Positions 14,047-26,902 of a stretch of DNA of 64,000 nt are shown here, in pieces. The DNA is from Klebsiella indica (GTDB lineage Bacteria > Pseudomonadota > Gammaproteobacteria > Enterobacterales > Enterobacteriaceae). Made by a program: the position numbers and the translations under genes. Under the pieces are notes generated by a model. That model did not search any database, was not told the origin of the DNA, and saw only the letters and a list, made by a program, of their open reading frames with translations. How positions within the stretch are numbered: the stretch's first letter is position 1; the number at the start of each line of letters is the position of its first letter. The stretch spans positions 1-64,000 of the forward strand of contig NZ_VCHQ01000005.1 of assembly GCF_005860775.1 (NCBI RefSeq). Direction: 5' to 3'.

Positions 14047-14916
14047 ATGTCTGCCAAACATCCGGTGATTGCCGTCACGGGCTCCAGCGGCGCGGGAACC
14101 ACGACCACCAGCCTCGCCTTTCGCAAAATCTTCGCGCAGTTAAACCTGCACGCCGCTGAAGTGGAAGGCGACAGCTTTCACCGCTATACCCGCCCGGAAA
14201 TGGACATGGCGATCCGCAAGGCGCGGGATCAGGGCAAGCATATCAGTTACTTTGGCCCTGAAGCGAACGACTTCGGCCTGCTGAAACAGACTTTCGTTGA
14301 ATACGGGCAGAGCGGCAAAGGTCAGTCGCGCAAGTATTTACATACCTATGATGAAGCCGTGCCGTGGAACCAGGTGCCGGGGACCTTCACCCCCTGGCAA
14401 CCACTCCCCGAACCCACTGACGTACTGTTTTATGAAGGGCTGCATGGCGGCGTCGTTACGCCGCAGCATGATGTCGCGAGCCATGTCGACCTGCTGGTCG
14501 GCGTCGTGCCCATCGTCAATCTGGAGTGGATCCAGAAGCTTATCCGCGACACCAGCGAACGCGGGCACTCCCGTGAGGCGGTAATGGATTCCGTCGTTCG
14601 CTCAATGGAGGATTACATCAATTTCATCACCCCGCAGTTTTCGCGTACCCATCTCAACTTCCAGCGCGTTCCCACGGTGGATACCTCCAATCCCTTTGCG
14701 ACCAAAGCCATTCCTTCACTGGATGAGAGCTTTGTCGTTATCCATTTCCGTAATCTGAGAAACATCGATTTCCCCTGGCTTCTGGCCATGCTTCAGGGCT
14801 CGTTTATCTCACATATGAACACTCTGGTTGTACCGGGAGGCAAAATGGGACTGGCGATGGAGCTGATCATGACGCCACTGGTCGAGCGGCTGATGGAAGG
14901 CAGGAAAATCAGTTAA
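14047..14916 (+). CDS. prkB: Phosphoribulokinase-like protein PrkB
   Basis: A 289-residue P-loop protein of the phosphoribulokinase/uridine kinase fold, found in enterics without Calvin-cycle genes; its substrate is unknown. The P-loop at residues 12-21 reads GSSGAGTTTT, so the usual Walker A Lys is replaced by Thr. From memory the same feature occurs in E. coli PrkB, so it is a family trait rather than damage here. Conserved blocks EGDSFHRYTRPEM and YEGLHGGVV are present. The ATG at 14047 gives the family length. It is the third gene after yheT and yheU and is convergent with yhfA. Confidence 0.94.
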   Translation: MSAKHPVIAVTGSSGAGTTTTSLAFRKIFAQLNLHAAEVEGDSFHRYTRPEMDMAIRKARDQGKHISYFGPEANDFGLLKQTFVEYGQSGKGQSRKYLHTYDEAVPWNQVPGTFTPWQPLPEPTDVLFYEGLHGGVVTPQHDVASHVDLLVGVVPIVNLEWIQKLIRDTSERGHSREAVMDSVVRSMEDYINFITPQFSRTHLNFQRVPTVDTSNPFATKAIPSLDESFVVIHFRNLRNIDFPWLLAMLQGSFISHMNTLVVPGGKMGLAMELIMTPLVERLMEGRKIS

Positions 14917-14964
14917 CGAATGACTCCCCCCGGTAGCGCGAACGTCTGCCGGGGTCTTGTTGGC

Positions 14965-15369
14965 TTACTCTTCGATCACTTCATAAGAGTGGGTAATATT
15001 TACCGCTTTCTCCAGCATCAGCGCCACCGAGCAATATTTTTCCGCTGACAGGTCAACAGCACGAGAAACGGCAGCCTCTTTCAGCGCCTTACCGGTCACG
15101 ATAAAATGCAGATTAATATGGGTAAACAGACGCGGCGCCTCTTCCCGACGTTCCGAGGTCAGCTTGACTTCACAGTTGGTGACGTTATGGCGCCCCTTCT
15201 GTAAAATGGAGACGACGTCAATCGCGCTGCATCCGCCCGCCGCCATCAGCACCATTTCCATCGGGCTGGGGGCTTTATCACCGGAATTCCCGTCCATCAG
15301 AATCTGGTGACCAGAAGCCGACTCTCCAATGAAGGTTAACCCTTCAACCCACTTCACTCGCGCTTGCAT
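14965..15369 (-). CDS. yhfA: OsmC family protein YhfA
   Basis: A 134-residue OsmC/Ohr-like protein. The two cysteines expected of the thiol peroxidase site are present, one in AAGGCSAID near residue 47 and one in SAEKYCSVALM near 113. The biological oxidant is not established. The ATG at 15369 gives the family length; 32 further in-frame codons upstream run into the crp regulatory region and are not conserved. It diverges from crp. Confidence 0.95.
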   Translation of the reverse strand: MQARVKWVEGLTFIGESASGHQILMDGNSGDKAPSPMEMVLMAAGGCSAIDVVSILQKGRHNVTNCEVKLTSERREEAPRLFTHINLHFIVTGKALKEAAVSRAVDLSAEKYCSVALMLEKAVNITHSYEVIEE

Positions 15370-15537
15370 AAATTGAACTCCAGAGCTGTAATTTTCCTGA
15401 CAGATTACGCGCACATAACAATTCTGGCAACGGAAGGCGACCTGGGTCATGCTGAAGCGAGACACCAGGAGACATGCAGCGAAAGCTATGCTAAAACAGT
15501 CTGGATGCTACAGTAATACATTGATGTACTGCATGTA

Positions 15538-15553
15538 TGCAGAGGAGTTCACA
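15538..15553 (+). promoter_or_regulatory. CRP site in the crp leader (autoregulation)
   Basis: TGCAG-AGGAGT-TCACA has a perfect right half (TCACA) and a degenerate left half at the correct 6-base spacing. It lies about 120 bases upstream of the crp start. In E. coli a CRP site at the same relative place, downstream of the main crp start point, represses crp. The surrounding 15481-15535 bases closely resemble the E. coli crp promoter as I remember it. Confidence 0.6.
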
Positions 15554-15673
15554 TTACAGGCTGCGGAAAAATTCCAGCCAGATTCCCAGGTACAGGGATT
15601 TAATACGATTGCATGCCCGGATGCCGTGTAGTGTCGGCACCCGGAGATAGCTGATAACAGAGGATAACCGCGC

Positions 15674-16306
15674 ATGGTGCTTGGCAAACCGCAAACAGAC
15701 CCTACCCTCGAATGGTTCTTGTCTCATTGCCACATTCATAAGTACCCCTCAAAGAGCACGCTGATCCACCAGGGTGAGAAAGCAGAAACGCTGTACTACA
15801 TCGTTAAAGGCTCAGTGGCTGTACTCATCAAGGATGAAGAAGGCAAAGAGATGATCCTCTCTTACCTCAACCAGGGCGATTTCATCGGTGAATTAGGCTT
15901 GTTTGAAGAAGGTCAGGAACGTAGCGCCTGGGTACGTGCTAAAACCGCATGTGAAGTGGCTGAAATCTCCTACAAAAAATTCCGTCAGTTGATCCAGGTA
16001 AACCCGGATATCCTGATGCGTCTCTCTTCGCAAATGGCGCGTCGCCTGCAGGTTACGTCTGAGAAAGTGGGTAACCTTGCCTTCCTCGACGTTACCGGTC
16101 GCATCGCTCAGACGCTGCTGAATCTGGCAAAACAGCCGGATGCAATGACCCACCCGGACGGTATGCAAATTAAAATTACCCGTCAGGAAATTGGTCAGAT
16201 CGTCGGCTGCTCCCGCGAAACCGTTGGCCGGATACTGAAAATGCTGGAAGATCAAAACCTGATCTCCGCGCACGGTAAAACTATCGTCGTCTACGGTACC
16301 CGTTAA
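15674..16306 (+). CDS. crp: cAMP receptor protein (CRP/CAP)
   Basis: CRP is the global regulator that, with cAMP, activates genes for alternative carbon sources. The 210-residue sequence is essentially the invariant enteric protein. The cAMP-binding block [15 protein letters not shown] contains Arg83 and Ser84, and the recognition helix [13 protein letters not shown] carries the Arg, Glu and Arg that read the TGTGA half-site. It has a roughly 170-base untranslated leader with a CRP site, so it is probably autoregulated. Candidate targets inside this window are ppiA/tsgA, pckA, malT and crp itself. Confidence 0.99.
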   Translation: MVLGKPQTDPTLEWFLSHCHIHKYPSKSTLIHQGEKAETLYYIVKGSVAVLIKDEEGKEMILSYLNQGDFIGELGLFEEGQERSAWVRAKTACEVAEISYKKFRQLIQVNPDILMRLSSQMARRLQVTSEKVGNLAFLDVTGRIAQTLLNLAKQPDAMTHPDGMQIKITRQEIGQIVGCSRETVGRILKMLEDQNLISAHGKTIVVYGTR

Positions 16307-16312
16307 GTCGGT

Positions 16313-16350
16313 AAAACGGCGTATTGTCTGACAATACGCCGTTTTTGTTT
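16313..16350 (+). terminator. Rho-independent terminator of crp
   Basis: AAAACGGCGTATTGT (16313-16327) pairs perfectly with ACAATACGCCGTTTT (16331-16345) around CTG and continues into T-rich sequence. It sits directly after the crp stop and 8 bases before the yhfK start. Confidence 0.93.
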
Positions 16351-16357
16351 CCTCCCC

Positions 16358-19720
<3,363 letters not shown>

Positions 19721-19736
19721 CAATGGCAACCACAAA

Positions 19737-20300
19737 TCACCGATTGAGAAAGTTTGCCAGCAGTTGATGCCCCTGCTCGCTGAGAATACTCTCCGGATGA
19801 AACTGCACGCCCTCCAGATCAAATTCACGGTGGCGAATCCCCATAATTTCGCCCTCTTCGCTTCGGGCGGTCACCTCAAAGCATTCGGGTAACGTCAAAG
19901 GAGCAATCAACAAAGAGTGGTAGCGGGTGACGGTAAGTGGATTATTCAGCCCCTGGAACACGCCTTGACCATTGTGGCTGACAGGCGACGTTTTACCGTG
20001 CATCACTCTGACGGCCCGCACGATAGTGGCGCCGAAAACCTGCGCGATTGCCTGATGGCCCAGGCAAACGCCTAAAAGTGGGATCTTGCCGGAAAAGTGG
20101 CGAATCACCGCCAGCGAAATCCCTGATTCATCTGGCGTGCAGGGGCCCGGAGAGATAACAATTTTCGTCGGCGCAAGCGCGATAATCCCCTCCAGCGTCA
20201 GCTCATCGTTACGCCTGACCAGCACTTCCGCCCCCAGTTCACAAAAATACTGATACAAATTCCAGGTGAAAGAATCGTAGTTGTCGATAAGCAGGATCAT
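19737..20300 (-). CDS. pabA: Aminodeoxychorismate synthase glutamine amidotransferase subunit
   Basis: PabA supplies ammonia from glutamine to PabB, which makes 4-amino-4-deoxychorismate for folate synthesis. The 187-residue class I amidotransferase has the catalytic triad Cys79 (LLGVCLGHQ), His168 and Glu170 (VQFHPES). I chose the ATG at 20300 beginning [18 protein letters not shown]; the 6 codons before it are not conserved. In most relatives fic lies immediately upstream; here only a short fic-like tail remains. Confidence 0.97.
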   Translation of the reverse strand: MILLIDNYDSFTWNLYQYFCELGAEVLVRRNDELTLEGIIALAPTKIVISPGPCTPDESGISLAVIRHFSGKIPLLGVCLGHQAIAQVFGATIVRAVRVMHGKTSPVSHNGQGVFQGLNNPLTVTRYHSLLIAPLTLPECFEVTARSEEGEIMGIRHREFDLEGVQFHPESILSEQGHQLLANFLNR

Positions 20301-20331
20301 AGCGGCTCCGGAAGTCACAAACCGGGCTATT

Positions 20332-20370
20332 TTACTCAGATTCGCGGTTTTCGCTTATCACTTTGCAAAA
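20332..20370 (-). pseudogene. fic: Probable 3' remnant of fic (last ~12 codons)
   Basis: On the minus strand, in frame and ending at a TAA 31 bases before pabA, the sequence reads [12 protein letters not shown]. From memory the E. coli Fic C-terminus reads close to FSKVVSEAGESE and fic sits exactly here, upstream of pabA. The whole ppiA-pabA gap is only about 144 bases, so the Fic catalytic core (HxFx(D/E)GNGRxxR) and the small yhfG gene cannot be present. No similarity is evident upstream of this stub toward ppiA. The match is short, so confidence is moderate. Confidence 0.5.
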
Positions 20371-20444
20371 GACAGGTTGATTTATCTGGCGGGCGATACG
20401 GAGAGGACATTGCGCGAGCATCGCACCCGCGCAGGAGGAATGCT

Positions 20445-21023
<579 letters not shown>

Positions 21024-21155
21024 TTAACGGAGCAGGATAAAAAAGCAAGTGGCTTGATTCTAAAGAGCCTTTGTCCCGTGGGCCAGCCTTTTACCTAATT
21101 TTACTTAGCTGAAACACTTGTAACGTTCCTCCCTCATTGAACGGCCAATAATAAA

Positions 21156-21171
21156 TGTGATTTATGTCACA
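21156..21171. promoter_or_regulatory. Perfect CRP box between ppiA and tsgA
   Basis: TGTGA-TTTATG-TCACA matches both CRP half-sites at the canonical 6-base spacing. It lies in the 277-base divergent region and could act on ppiA, tsgA or both; ppiA regulation by CRP is known in E. coli. Confidence 0.82.
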
Positions 21172-21291
21172 TATAAATATGCAAAAATATTTATATTTCA
21201 TAATAAACATTGCTTACATCACCCAAACGAATAAAATCTGTCCGCCCGGCGCAAAGTCAACGCGCTTTACATTTCTATTCACAGGCCAGTC

Positions 21292-22476
21292 ATGACTAAC
21301 AGCAACCGTATCAAGCTCACATGGATCAGCTTCTTCTCCTACGCCCTGACCGGCGCATTGGTGATCGTCACCGGGATGGTGATGGGAAACATCGCAGATT
21401 ATTTCCATCTGCCCGTTTCCAGTATGAGCAACACCTTTACCTTCCTTAACGCCGGTATCCTGATTTCTATCTTTCTGAATGCCTGGCTGATGGAAATCGT
21501 TCCGCTGAAAACCCAGCTTCGCTTCGGCTTTATTCTGATGGTGCTGGCCGTCGCGGGGCTGATGTTCAGCCACAGCCTGGCGCTGTTCTCCGCGTCAATG
21601 TTTGTCCTGGGCCTGGTCAGCGGGATCACCATGTCGATCGGTACCTTCCTGATCACCCATCTGTATGAAGGGCGTCAGCGCGGCGCGCGTCTGCTGTTTA
21701 CCGACTCTTTCTTCAGCATGGCGGGCATGATCTTCCCGATGCTGGCGGCTTATCTGCTGGCGCGCAGCATCGAATGGTACTGGGTTTATGCCTGCATCGG
21801 CCTGGTCTACGTCGCTATTTTCGTGCTGACTTTTGGCTGTGAATTCCCGGTATTGGGTAAAAAAGCCCAGCAGGACAGCCAGCCGGTGGTAAAAGAGAAA
21901 TGGGGTATCGGCGTGCTGTTTCTCTCCATTGCCGCCTTGTGCTATATCCTCGGCCAGTTAGGTTTTATCTCCTGGGTGCCGGAATACGCCAAAGGCCTGG
22001 GTATGAGTCTTGGCGATGCGGGTAAACTGGTGAGCGATTTCTGGATGTCGTACATGATCGGTATGTGGTCATTCAGCGTTATCCTGCGCTTCTTTGACCT
22101 GCAGCGTATTCTGACCGTGCTGGCTGGCCTGGCGACGGTACTGATGTATCTGTTTATTAACGGTTCGCCGGAGCATATGCCGTGGTTTATCCTGAGCCTC
22201 GGTTTCTTCTCCAGCGCGATCTACACTTCGATCATCACCCTGGGCTCGCTGCAGACTAAAGTATCATCCCCTAAACTGGTCAACTTTATTCTGACCTGCG
22301 GCACCGTCGGCACCATGCTGACCTTCGTCGTGACCGGCCCTATCGTCGCCGCCAGCGGCCCGCTGGCCGCGCTGCATACCGCTAACGGCCTCTATGCCGT
22401 AGTATTTGTGATGTGTCTGATCCTCGGCTTTGTTTCCCGTCACCGCCAGAACAACGCGGCTGTGGCATCGCACTAA
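21292..22476 (+). CDS. tsgA: Major facilitator superfamily transporter TsgA
   Basis: TsgA is a 12-helix MFS protein of the FucP-like family. The gene was named for a tellurite/selenite-related Salmonella phenotype; its substrate is not known. The 394-residue protein has the expected helix pairs, an MFS-type loop ([23 protein letters not shown] shortened in the record) and a central cytoplasmic loop near residue 190. The neighbour codA is convergent and their last 4 bases overlap. The fit with codA as a nucleobase permease partner is speculative, because tsgA is widespread without codA. Confidence 0.94.
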   Translation: MTNSNRIKLTWISFFSYALTGALVIVTGMVMGNIADYFHLPVSSMSNTFTFLNAGILISIFLNAWLMEIVPLKTQLRFGFILMVLAVAGLMFSHSLALFSASMFVLGLVSGITMSIGTFLITHLYEGRQRGARLLFTDSFFSMAGMIFPMLAAYLLARSIEWYWVYACIGLVYVAIFVLTFGCEFPVLGKKAQQDSQPVVKEKWGIGVLFLSIAALCYILGQLGFISWVPEYAKGLGMSLGDAGKLVSDFWMSYMIGMWSFSVILRFFDLQRILTVLAGLATVLMYLFINGSPEHMPWFILSLGFFSSAIYTSIITLGSLQTKVSSPKLVNFILTCGTVGTMLTFVVTGPIVAASGPLAALHTANGLYAVVFVMCLILGFVSRHRQNNAAVASH

Positions 22477-23795
22477 GCCTCAGGCCCCTTTGTTCCGGCA
22501 AAGGGGCCATTTCGGCTAAAAAACAGCTCCTCTCCGCCGCTATCCGTCTGCACCCAGGTCTGCGCCAGCTGCGTTGTGGCGATCACTCTCCCCTGACGAA
22601 TTGACCAGCGTACCGGAACCTGGCAGCGTACCGCTTCAAAACCATTTTCGGCAGGCAGAATCACCAGATTCGCCATATTCCCGGTCGCAATACCGTAATC
22701 GCTCAGGCCCAACGTGCGGGCGCTGTTTTCCGTCACCAGTTTCAGCCCATCGTTAATCTGCTGATAGCCCATCATCTGACAAACGTGCAGCCCCATGTGC
22801 AGCACCTGCAGCATATTGCCGGTCCCCAGCGGATACCACGGGTCAAAGACATCATCATGACCAAAACAGACGTTTATTCCCGCCGCCAGCAGCTCCTTAA
22901 CCCGGGTAATTCCGCGACGCTTCGGATAGTCATCAAACCGTCCCTGCAGATGGATATTAACCAGCGGATTCGCAACGAAATTAATACCGGAAAGCTTCAG
23001 TAAGCGGAAAAGACGCGAGGTATAAGCGCCATTATAGGAGTGCATTGCGGTAGTATGGCTGGCGGTCACTCGCGGCCCGATCCCCTCTTTTAGCGCCAGG
23101 GCCGCCACGGTTTCAACGAATCGCGACTGCTCATCATCAATTTCATCGCAATGAATATCCAGCGGCAGCTGATACTTCTGCGCCAGGCGAAAAGCGATAT
23201 GCAGGGATTCCACGCCATATTCCCGCGTGAACTCAAAATGGGGGATCGCGCCCACCACATCGGCTCCCAGGCGTAGCGCCTCTTCCAGCAAAGCTTCACC
23301 GTTGGGGTAAGATAAAATGCCTTCTTGCGGGAAGGCGACAATCTGTAATTCTACCCACGGCGCCACCTCCTGTTTTACCTCCAGCATCGCTTTGAGCGCG
23401 GTCAGCGTAGGATCAGAAACATCCACATGGGTACGGACAAACTGAATGCCGTTGGCAATCTGCCATTTCAGCGTTTTCCACGCCCGGGTTTTCACGTCCT
23501 CATGGCTCAATAACGCCTTACGCTCCGCCCAGCGTTCAATTCCTTCAAACAACGTCCCGGACTGATTCCAGTTCGGCTCACCGGCAGTTTGGGTCGTATC
23601 GAGGTGAATATGCGGTTCAATAAAAGGCGGAATCGCCAGTCCACCGCGGGCATTCAACACTTCATAACTTTCGCTACGCGCCTCTCTCATTGGGGTGATA
23701 TCCCCGAAGCGCCCCTTGTCTATCGCTATCTGCCATAACCCTTCGCGATCGGGCAGACGAACATTCTCAATTAACCAAAGCGGCGCTGCTGTCAT
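22473..23795 (-). CDS. codA: Cytosine deaminase
   Basis: CodA deaminates cytosine to uracil and ammonia (pyrimidine salvage). The 440-residue amidohydrolase has metal ligands His62 and His64 in [19 protein letters not shown] near 215, SHTTAMHS near 247 and the catalytic Asp in [10 protein letters not shown] near 314, all as in E. coli CodA. The ATG at 23795 has GGGAG 8 bases upstream; 36 further in-frame codons are non-coding in character. There is no codB permease beside it, unlike the E. coli codBA operon. Its C-terminus is about a dozen residues longer than E. coli's and reads through an inverted repeat. It diverges from nirB. Confidence 0.95.
   Translation of the reverse strand: MTAAPLWLIENVRLPDREGLWQIAIDKGRFGDITPMREARSESYEVLNARGGLAIPPFIEPHIHLDTTQTAGEPNWNQSGTLFEGIERWAERKALLSHEDVKTRAWKTLKWQIANGIQFVRTHVDVSDPTLTALKAMLEVKQEVAPWVELQIVAFPQEGILSYPNGEALLEEALRLGADVVGAIPHFEFTREYGVESLHIAFRLAQKYQLPLDIHCDEIDDEQSRFVETVAALALKEGIGPRVTASHTTAMHSYNGAYTSRLFRLLKLSGINFVANPLVNIHLQGRFDDYPKRRGITRVKELLAAGINVCFGHDDVFDPWYPLGTGNMLQVLHMGLHVCQMMGYQQINDGLKLVTENSARTLGLSDYGIATGNMANLVILPAENGFEAVRCQVPVRWSIRQGRVIATTQLAQTWVQTDSGGEELFFSRNGPFAGTKGPEA
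22483..22508. terminator. Perfect 10-bp inverted repeat at the tsgA/codA 3' ends
   Basis: GGCCCCTTTG (22483-22492) pairs perfectly with CAAAGGGGCC (22499-22508). It lies 6 bases after the tsgA stop and inside the last codons of codA on the other strand. There is no strong T-run on either side (ATTTCGG for tsgA), so termination is likely but imperfect. Confidence 0.6.
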
Positions 23796-23934
23796 ATCGA
23801 TGGCTCCCGTAAATATTGCTGAAGGTAGGCGTAACCCGGTGTGGTTGCTTGTAGCTAGCGTTGTACATAAAAAAAGCAAAAAGGAAAAGCCAGCGTTTTC
23901 CATAACTTATAAAAACACTGACAAATCATGAATA

Positions 23935-23950
23935 TACCCATTAAGTGGTA
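23935..23950. promoter_or_regulatory. NarL/NarP 7-2-7 site upstream of nirB
   Basis: TACCCAT-TA-AGTGGTA fits the inverted heptamer consensus (TACYYMT, 2 bases, AKKRGTA) at every position. It lies 21 bases upstream of the FNR box, as at the E. coli nirB promoter where NarL/NarP activate in response to nitrate and nitrite. Confidence 0.8.
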
Positions 23951-23963
23951 GGCAAAGGTGCAA

Positions 23964-23977
23964 TTGATTTGCATCAA
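23964..23977 (+). promoter_or_regulatory. FNR box of the nirB promoter
   Basis: TTGAT-TTGC-ATCAA is a perfect FNR palindrome. Its centre (23970.5) predicts a class II start near 24012, leaving a short leader before the nirB ATG at 24036. The downstream bases resemble the E. coli nirB promoter. Confidence 0.88.
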
Positions 23978-24035
23978 TAAGCGTCACGACTGAATCGTTA
24001 AGGTAGGCGGTAATAGAAAAGAAATCGAGGCAAAA

Positions 24036-26579
24036 ATGAGCAAAGTCAGACTCGCTATTATCGGTAATGGTATGGTCGGCCATCGCTTTATTGAGGACCT
24101 TCTTGATAAATCCGACGCTGCCAATTTTGACATTACCGTGTTCTGTGAAGAACCCCGCAAAGCATACGACCGTGTCCACCTCTCTTCCTACTTCTCCCAC
24201 CACACCGCTGAAGAGCTGTCTCTGGTGCGTGAAGGCTTTTATGAGAAGCACGGCGTTAACGTTCTGGTCGGCGAACGCGCCATTACGATCAACCGTCAGG
24301 AGAAGGTCATCCACTCCAGCGCGGGTCGTACGGTCTATTACGATAAACTGATCATGGCGACCGGCTCCTGGCCGTGGATCCCGCCAATTAAAGGTTCCGA
24401 AACCCAGGACTGCTTTGTTTACCGTACCATTGAAGATCTCAACGCCATTGAAGCCTGCGCCCGTCGCAGCAAACGCGGCGCGGTGGTCGGCGGCGGCCTG
24501 CTGGGTCTGGAAGCCGCTGGAGCGCTGAAAAACTTAGGCGTCGAAACCCACGTTATCGAATTTGCCCCCATGCTGATGGCAGAACAGCTGGATCAGATGG
24601 GCGGCGAGCAGCTACGCCGTAAAATCGAAAGCATGGGCGTGCGCGTACATACCAGCAAAAACACCAAAGAGATCGTTCAGGAAGGCACCGAAGCGCGTAA
24701 AACCATGCGTTTTGCCGACGGTAGCGAGCTGGAAGTCGATTTCATCGTTTTCTCTACCGGTATCCGCCCGCGTGACAAACTGGCCACCCAGTGCGGCCTG
24801 GAGGTCGCTCAGCGCGGCGGTATCGTGATTAACGACGCCTGCCAGACGTCTGACCCGGATATCTACGCGATTGGCGAATGCGCCAGCTGGCACAACCGCG
24901 TGTACGGTCTGGTCGCGCCTGGCTACAAAATGGCGCAGGTTGCCGTTGACCACATCCTCGAAACCGAAAACGCATTTGAAGGCGCAGACCTCAGCGCCAG
25001 GCTGAAGCTGCTGGGCGTAGACGTCGGCGGCATTGGCGATGCGCATGGCCGCACGCCGGGCGCGCGTAGCTACGTTTACCTCGACGAAAGCAAAGAGGTC
25101 TACAAACGCCTCATCGTCAGCGAAGACAACAAAACCCTGCTCGGCGCGGTGCTGGTGGGCGATACCAGCGATTACGGCAACCTGCTGCAACTGGTGCTGA
25201 ACGCGATTGAACTGCCGGAAAACCCGGACTCGCTGATCCTGCCGGCACATTCTGGCAGCGGTAAGCCTTCCATTGGCGTTGATAAACTGCCGGACAGCGC
25301 GCAAATCTGTTCCTGCTTTGACGTCACCAAAGGGATGCTGGTCGCCGCCATCAACAAAGGCTGCCACACCGTTGCGGCGCTGAAAGCGGAAACCAAAGCC
25401 GGTACTGGCTGCGGCGGCTGTATTCCGCTGGTTACTCAGGTTCTGAACGCCGAACTGGCGAAACAGGGTATTGAAGTGAACAACAACCTGTGTGAGCACT
25501 TTGCGTACTCACGTCAGGAACTGTTCCACCTCATCCGCGTGGAAGGCATTAAAACCTTTGAAGAACTGCTGGCGAAACACGGTAAAGGCTACGGCTGCGA
25601 AGTGTGTAAACCGACCGTCGGTTCTCTGCTGGCCTCCTGCTGGAACGAATACATTCTGAAGCCACAGCACACCCCGCTACAGGATACCAACGACAACTTC
25701 CTGGCGAACATCCAGAAAGACGGCACTTACTCCGTGATCCCGCGTTCTGCGGGCGGCGAAATCACGCCGGAAGGTCTGGTGGCCGTAGGTCGCATCGCGC
25801 GTGAGTTTAACCTGTACACCAAAATTACCGGTTCTCAGCGTATTGGTTTGTTCGGCGCGCAGAAAGACGATCTGCCGGAAATCTGGCGTCAGTTGATTGA
25901 AGCGGGCTTCGAAACCGGTCACGCGTATGCCAAAGCGCTGCGTATGGCGAAAACCTGCGTGGGCAGCACCTGGTGCCGCTACGGCGTGGGCGACAGCGTC
26001 GGCTTCGGCGTCGAGCTGGAAAACCGCTACAAAGGCATCCGTACCCCGCACAAAATGAAATTTGGCGTCTCCGGCTGTACCCGTGAATGTGCGGAAGCCC
26101 AGGGTAAAGACGTGGGGATTATCGCCACGGAAAAAGGCTGGAACCTGTACGTCTGCGGTAACGGCGGGATGAAACCGCGTCATGCAGACCTGCTGGCGGC
26201 GGATATCGACCGCGAAACGCTGGTTAAATACCTCGACCGCTTCATGATGTTCTACATCCGTACCGCCGACAAACTGACCCGTACCGCACCGTGGTTAGAT
26301 AACCTGGAAGGCGGCATCGACTACCTGAAGTCGGTCATCATCGACGACAAACTGGGCCTGAACGCGCATCTGGAAGAAGAGATGACCCGCCTGCGTGAAG
26401 CGGTGGTGTGCGAGTGGACGGAGACCGTGAATACACCGTCTGCGCAGGTTCGTTTCAGACACTTTATCAACAGCGATAAGCGCGACCCGAATGTTCAGGT
26501 GGTTCCTGAGCGTGAACAGCATCGTCCGGCAACGCCGTACGAACGCATTCCGGTAACTCTGGTGGAGGAAAACGCATGA
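24036..26579 (+). CDS. nirB: Nitrite reductase (NADH) large subunit
   Basis: NirB is the cytoplasmic sirohaem enzyme that reduces nitrite to ammonium with NADH, detoxifying nitrite made by nitrate respiration. The 847-residue length matches E. coli. Domains in order are the FAD/NAD oxidoreductase (IGNGMVGHRF at residues 7-16, second Rossmann motif VVGGGLLGLEAAG near 150), a BFD-like [2Fe-2S] domain (CSCFDVTKG and CGGC, about 425-465), and the sirohaem/4Fe-4S half (VSGCTRECAEAQ and YVCGNGG, about 685-730). It diverges from codA, and its stop overlaps the nirD start (ATGA). FNR and NarL sites precede it. Sirohaem is supplied by cysG downstream. Confidence 0.99.
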   Translation: MSKVRLAIIGNGMVGHRFIEDLLDKSDAANFDITVFCEEPRKAYDRVHLSSYFSHHTAEELSLVREGFYEKHGVNVLVGERAITINRQEKVIHSSAGRTVYYDKLIMATGSWPWIPPIKGSETQDCFVYRTIEDLNAIEACARRSKRGAVVGGGLLGLEAAGALKNLGVETHVIEFAPMLMAEQLDQMGGEQLRRKIESMGVRVHTSKNTKEIVQEGTEARKTMRFADGSELEVDFIVFSTGIRPRDKLATQCGLEVAQRGGIVINDACQTSDPDIYAIGECASWHNRVYGLVAPGYKMAQVAVDHILETENAFEGADLSARLKLLGVDVGGIGDAHGRTPGARSYVYLDESKEVYKRLIVSEDNKTLLGAVLVGDTSDYGNLLQLVLNAIELPENPDSLILPAHSGSGKPSIGVDKLPDSAQICSCFDVTKGMLVAAINKGCHTVAALKAETKAGTGCGGCIPLVTQVLNAELAKQGIEVNNNLCEHFAYSRQELFHLIRVEGIKTFEELLAKHGKGYGCEVCKPTVGSLLASCWNEYILKPQHTPLQDTNDNFLANIQKDGTYSVIPRSAGGEITPEGLVAVGRIAREFNLYTKITGSQRIGLFGAQKDDLPEIWRQLIEAGFETGHAYAKALRMAKTCVGSTWCRYGVGDSVGFGVELENRYKGIRTPHKMKFGVSGCTRECAEAQGKDVGIIATEKGWNLYVCGNGGMKPRHADLLAADIDRETLVKYLDRFMMFYIRTADKLTRTAPWLDNLEGGIDYLKSVIIDDKLGLNAHLEEEMTRLREAVVCEWTETVNTPSAQVRFRHFINSDKRDPNVQVVPEREQHRPATPYERIPVTLVEENA

Positions 26580-26902
26580 GCCAGTGGAAAAACATCTGCA
26601 AAATCGATGACATTCTGCCGGAAACCGGCGTCTGCGCGCTGTCAGGCGAAAAGCAGGTCGCCATTTTCCGTCCATATCACAGCGACCAGGTATTCGCGAT
26701 CAGCAATATCGACCCGTTTTTTGAGTCCAGCGTGCTGTCGCGCGGGTTGATTGCCGAGCATCAGGGCGAACTGTGGGTTGCCAGTCCGCTGAAAAAACAG
26801 CGTTTCCGTCTGAGTGACGGTCTGTGCATGGAAGATGAAAGCCATTCCGTCGCGCACTACGAAGCTCGCGTGAAAGACGGCGTGGTGCAACTGCGCATTT
26901 GA
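26576..26902 (+). CDS. nirD: Nitrite reductase (NADH) small subunit
   Basis: NirD is the 108-residue Rieske-like small subunit required for NADH-nitrite reductase activity. It has the Rieske-type fold, but the sequence lacks the CxH...CxxH iron-sulfur ligands, as is normal for enteric NirD. Its ATG overlaps the nirB stop. In relatives nirC, the nitrite channel gene, follows directly; here only a C-terminal nirC stub is found downstream. The stop codon shares a base with an ATG that opens a 57-codon frame of unknown status. Confidence 0.98.
   Translation: MSQWKNICKIDDILPETGVCALSGEKQVAIFRPYHSDQVFAISNIDPFFESSVLSRGLIAEHQGELWVASPLKKQRFRLSDGLCMEDESHSVAHYEARVKDGVVQLRI

Noticed and set aside
23883-23901. 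GGAAAA...TTTTCC inverted repeat upstream of codA considered as a PurR site
   Set aside because: It does not fit the PurR core (ACGCAAACGTTTGCGT type); the arms are short and A/T-rich, so I did not annotate it.
23796-23903. 36-codon N-terminal extension of codA
   Set aside because: Hydrophobic, non-conserved and without a ribosome binding site; the ATG at 23795 has GGGAG and the family start.
24612-25499. 295-codon open frame opposite nirB
   Set aside because: Shadow of nirB with no motif and no ribosome binding site.
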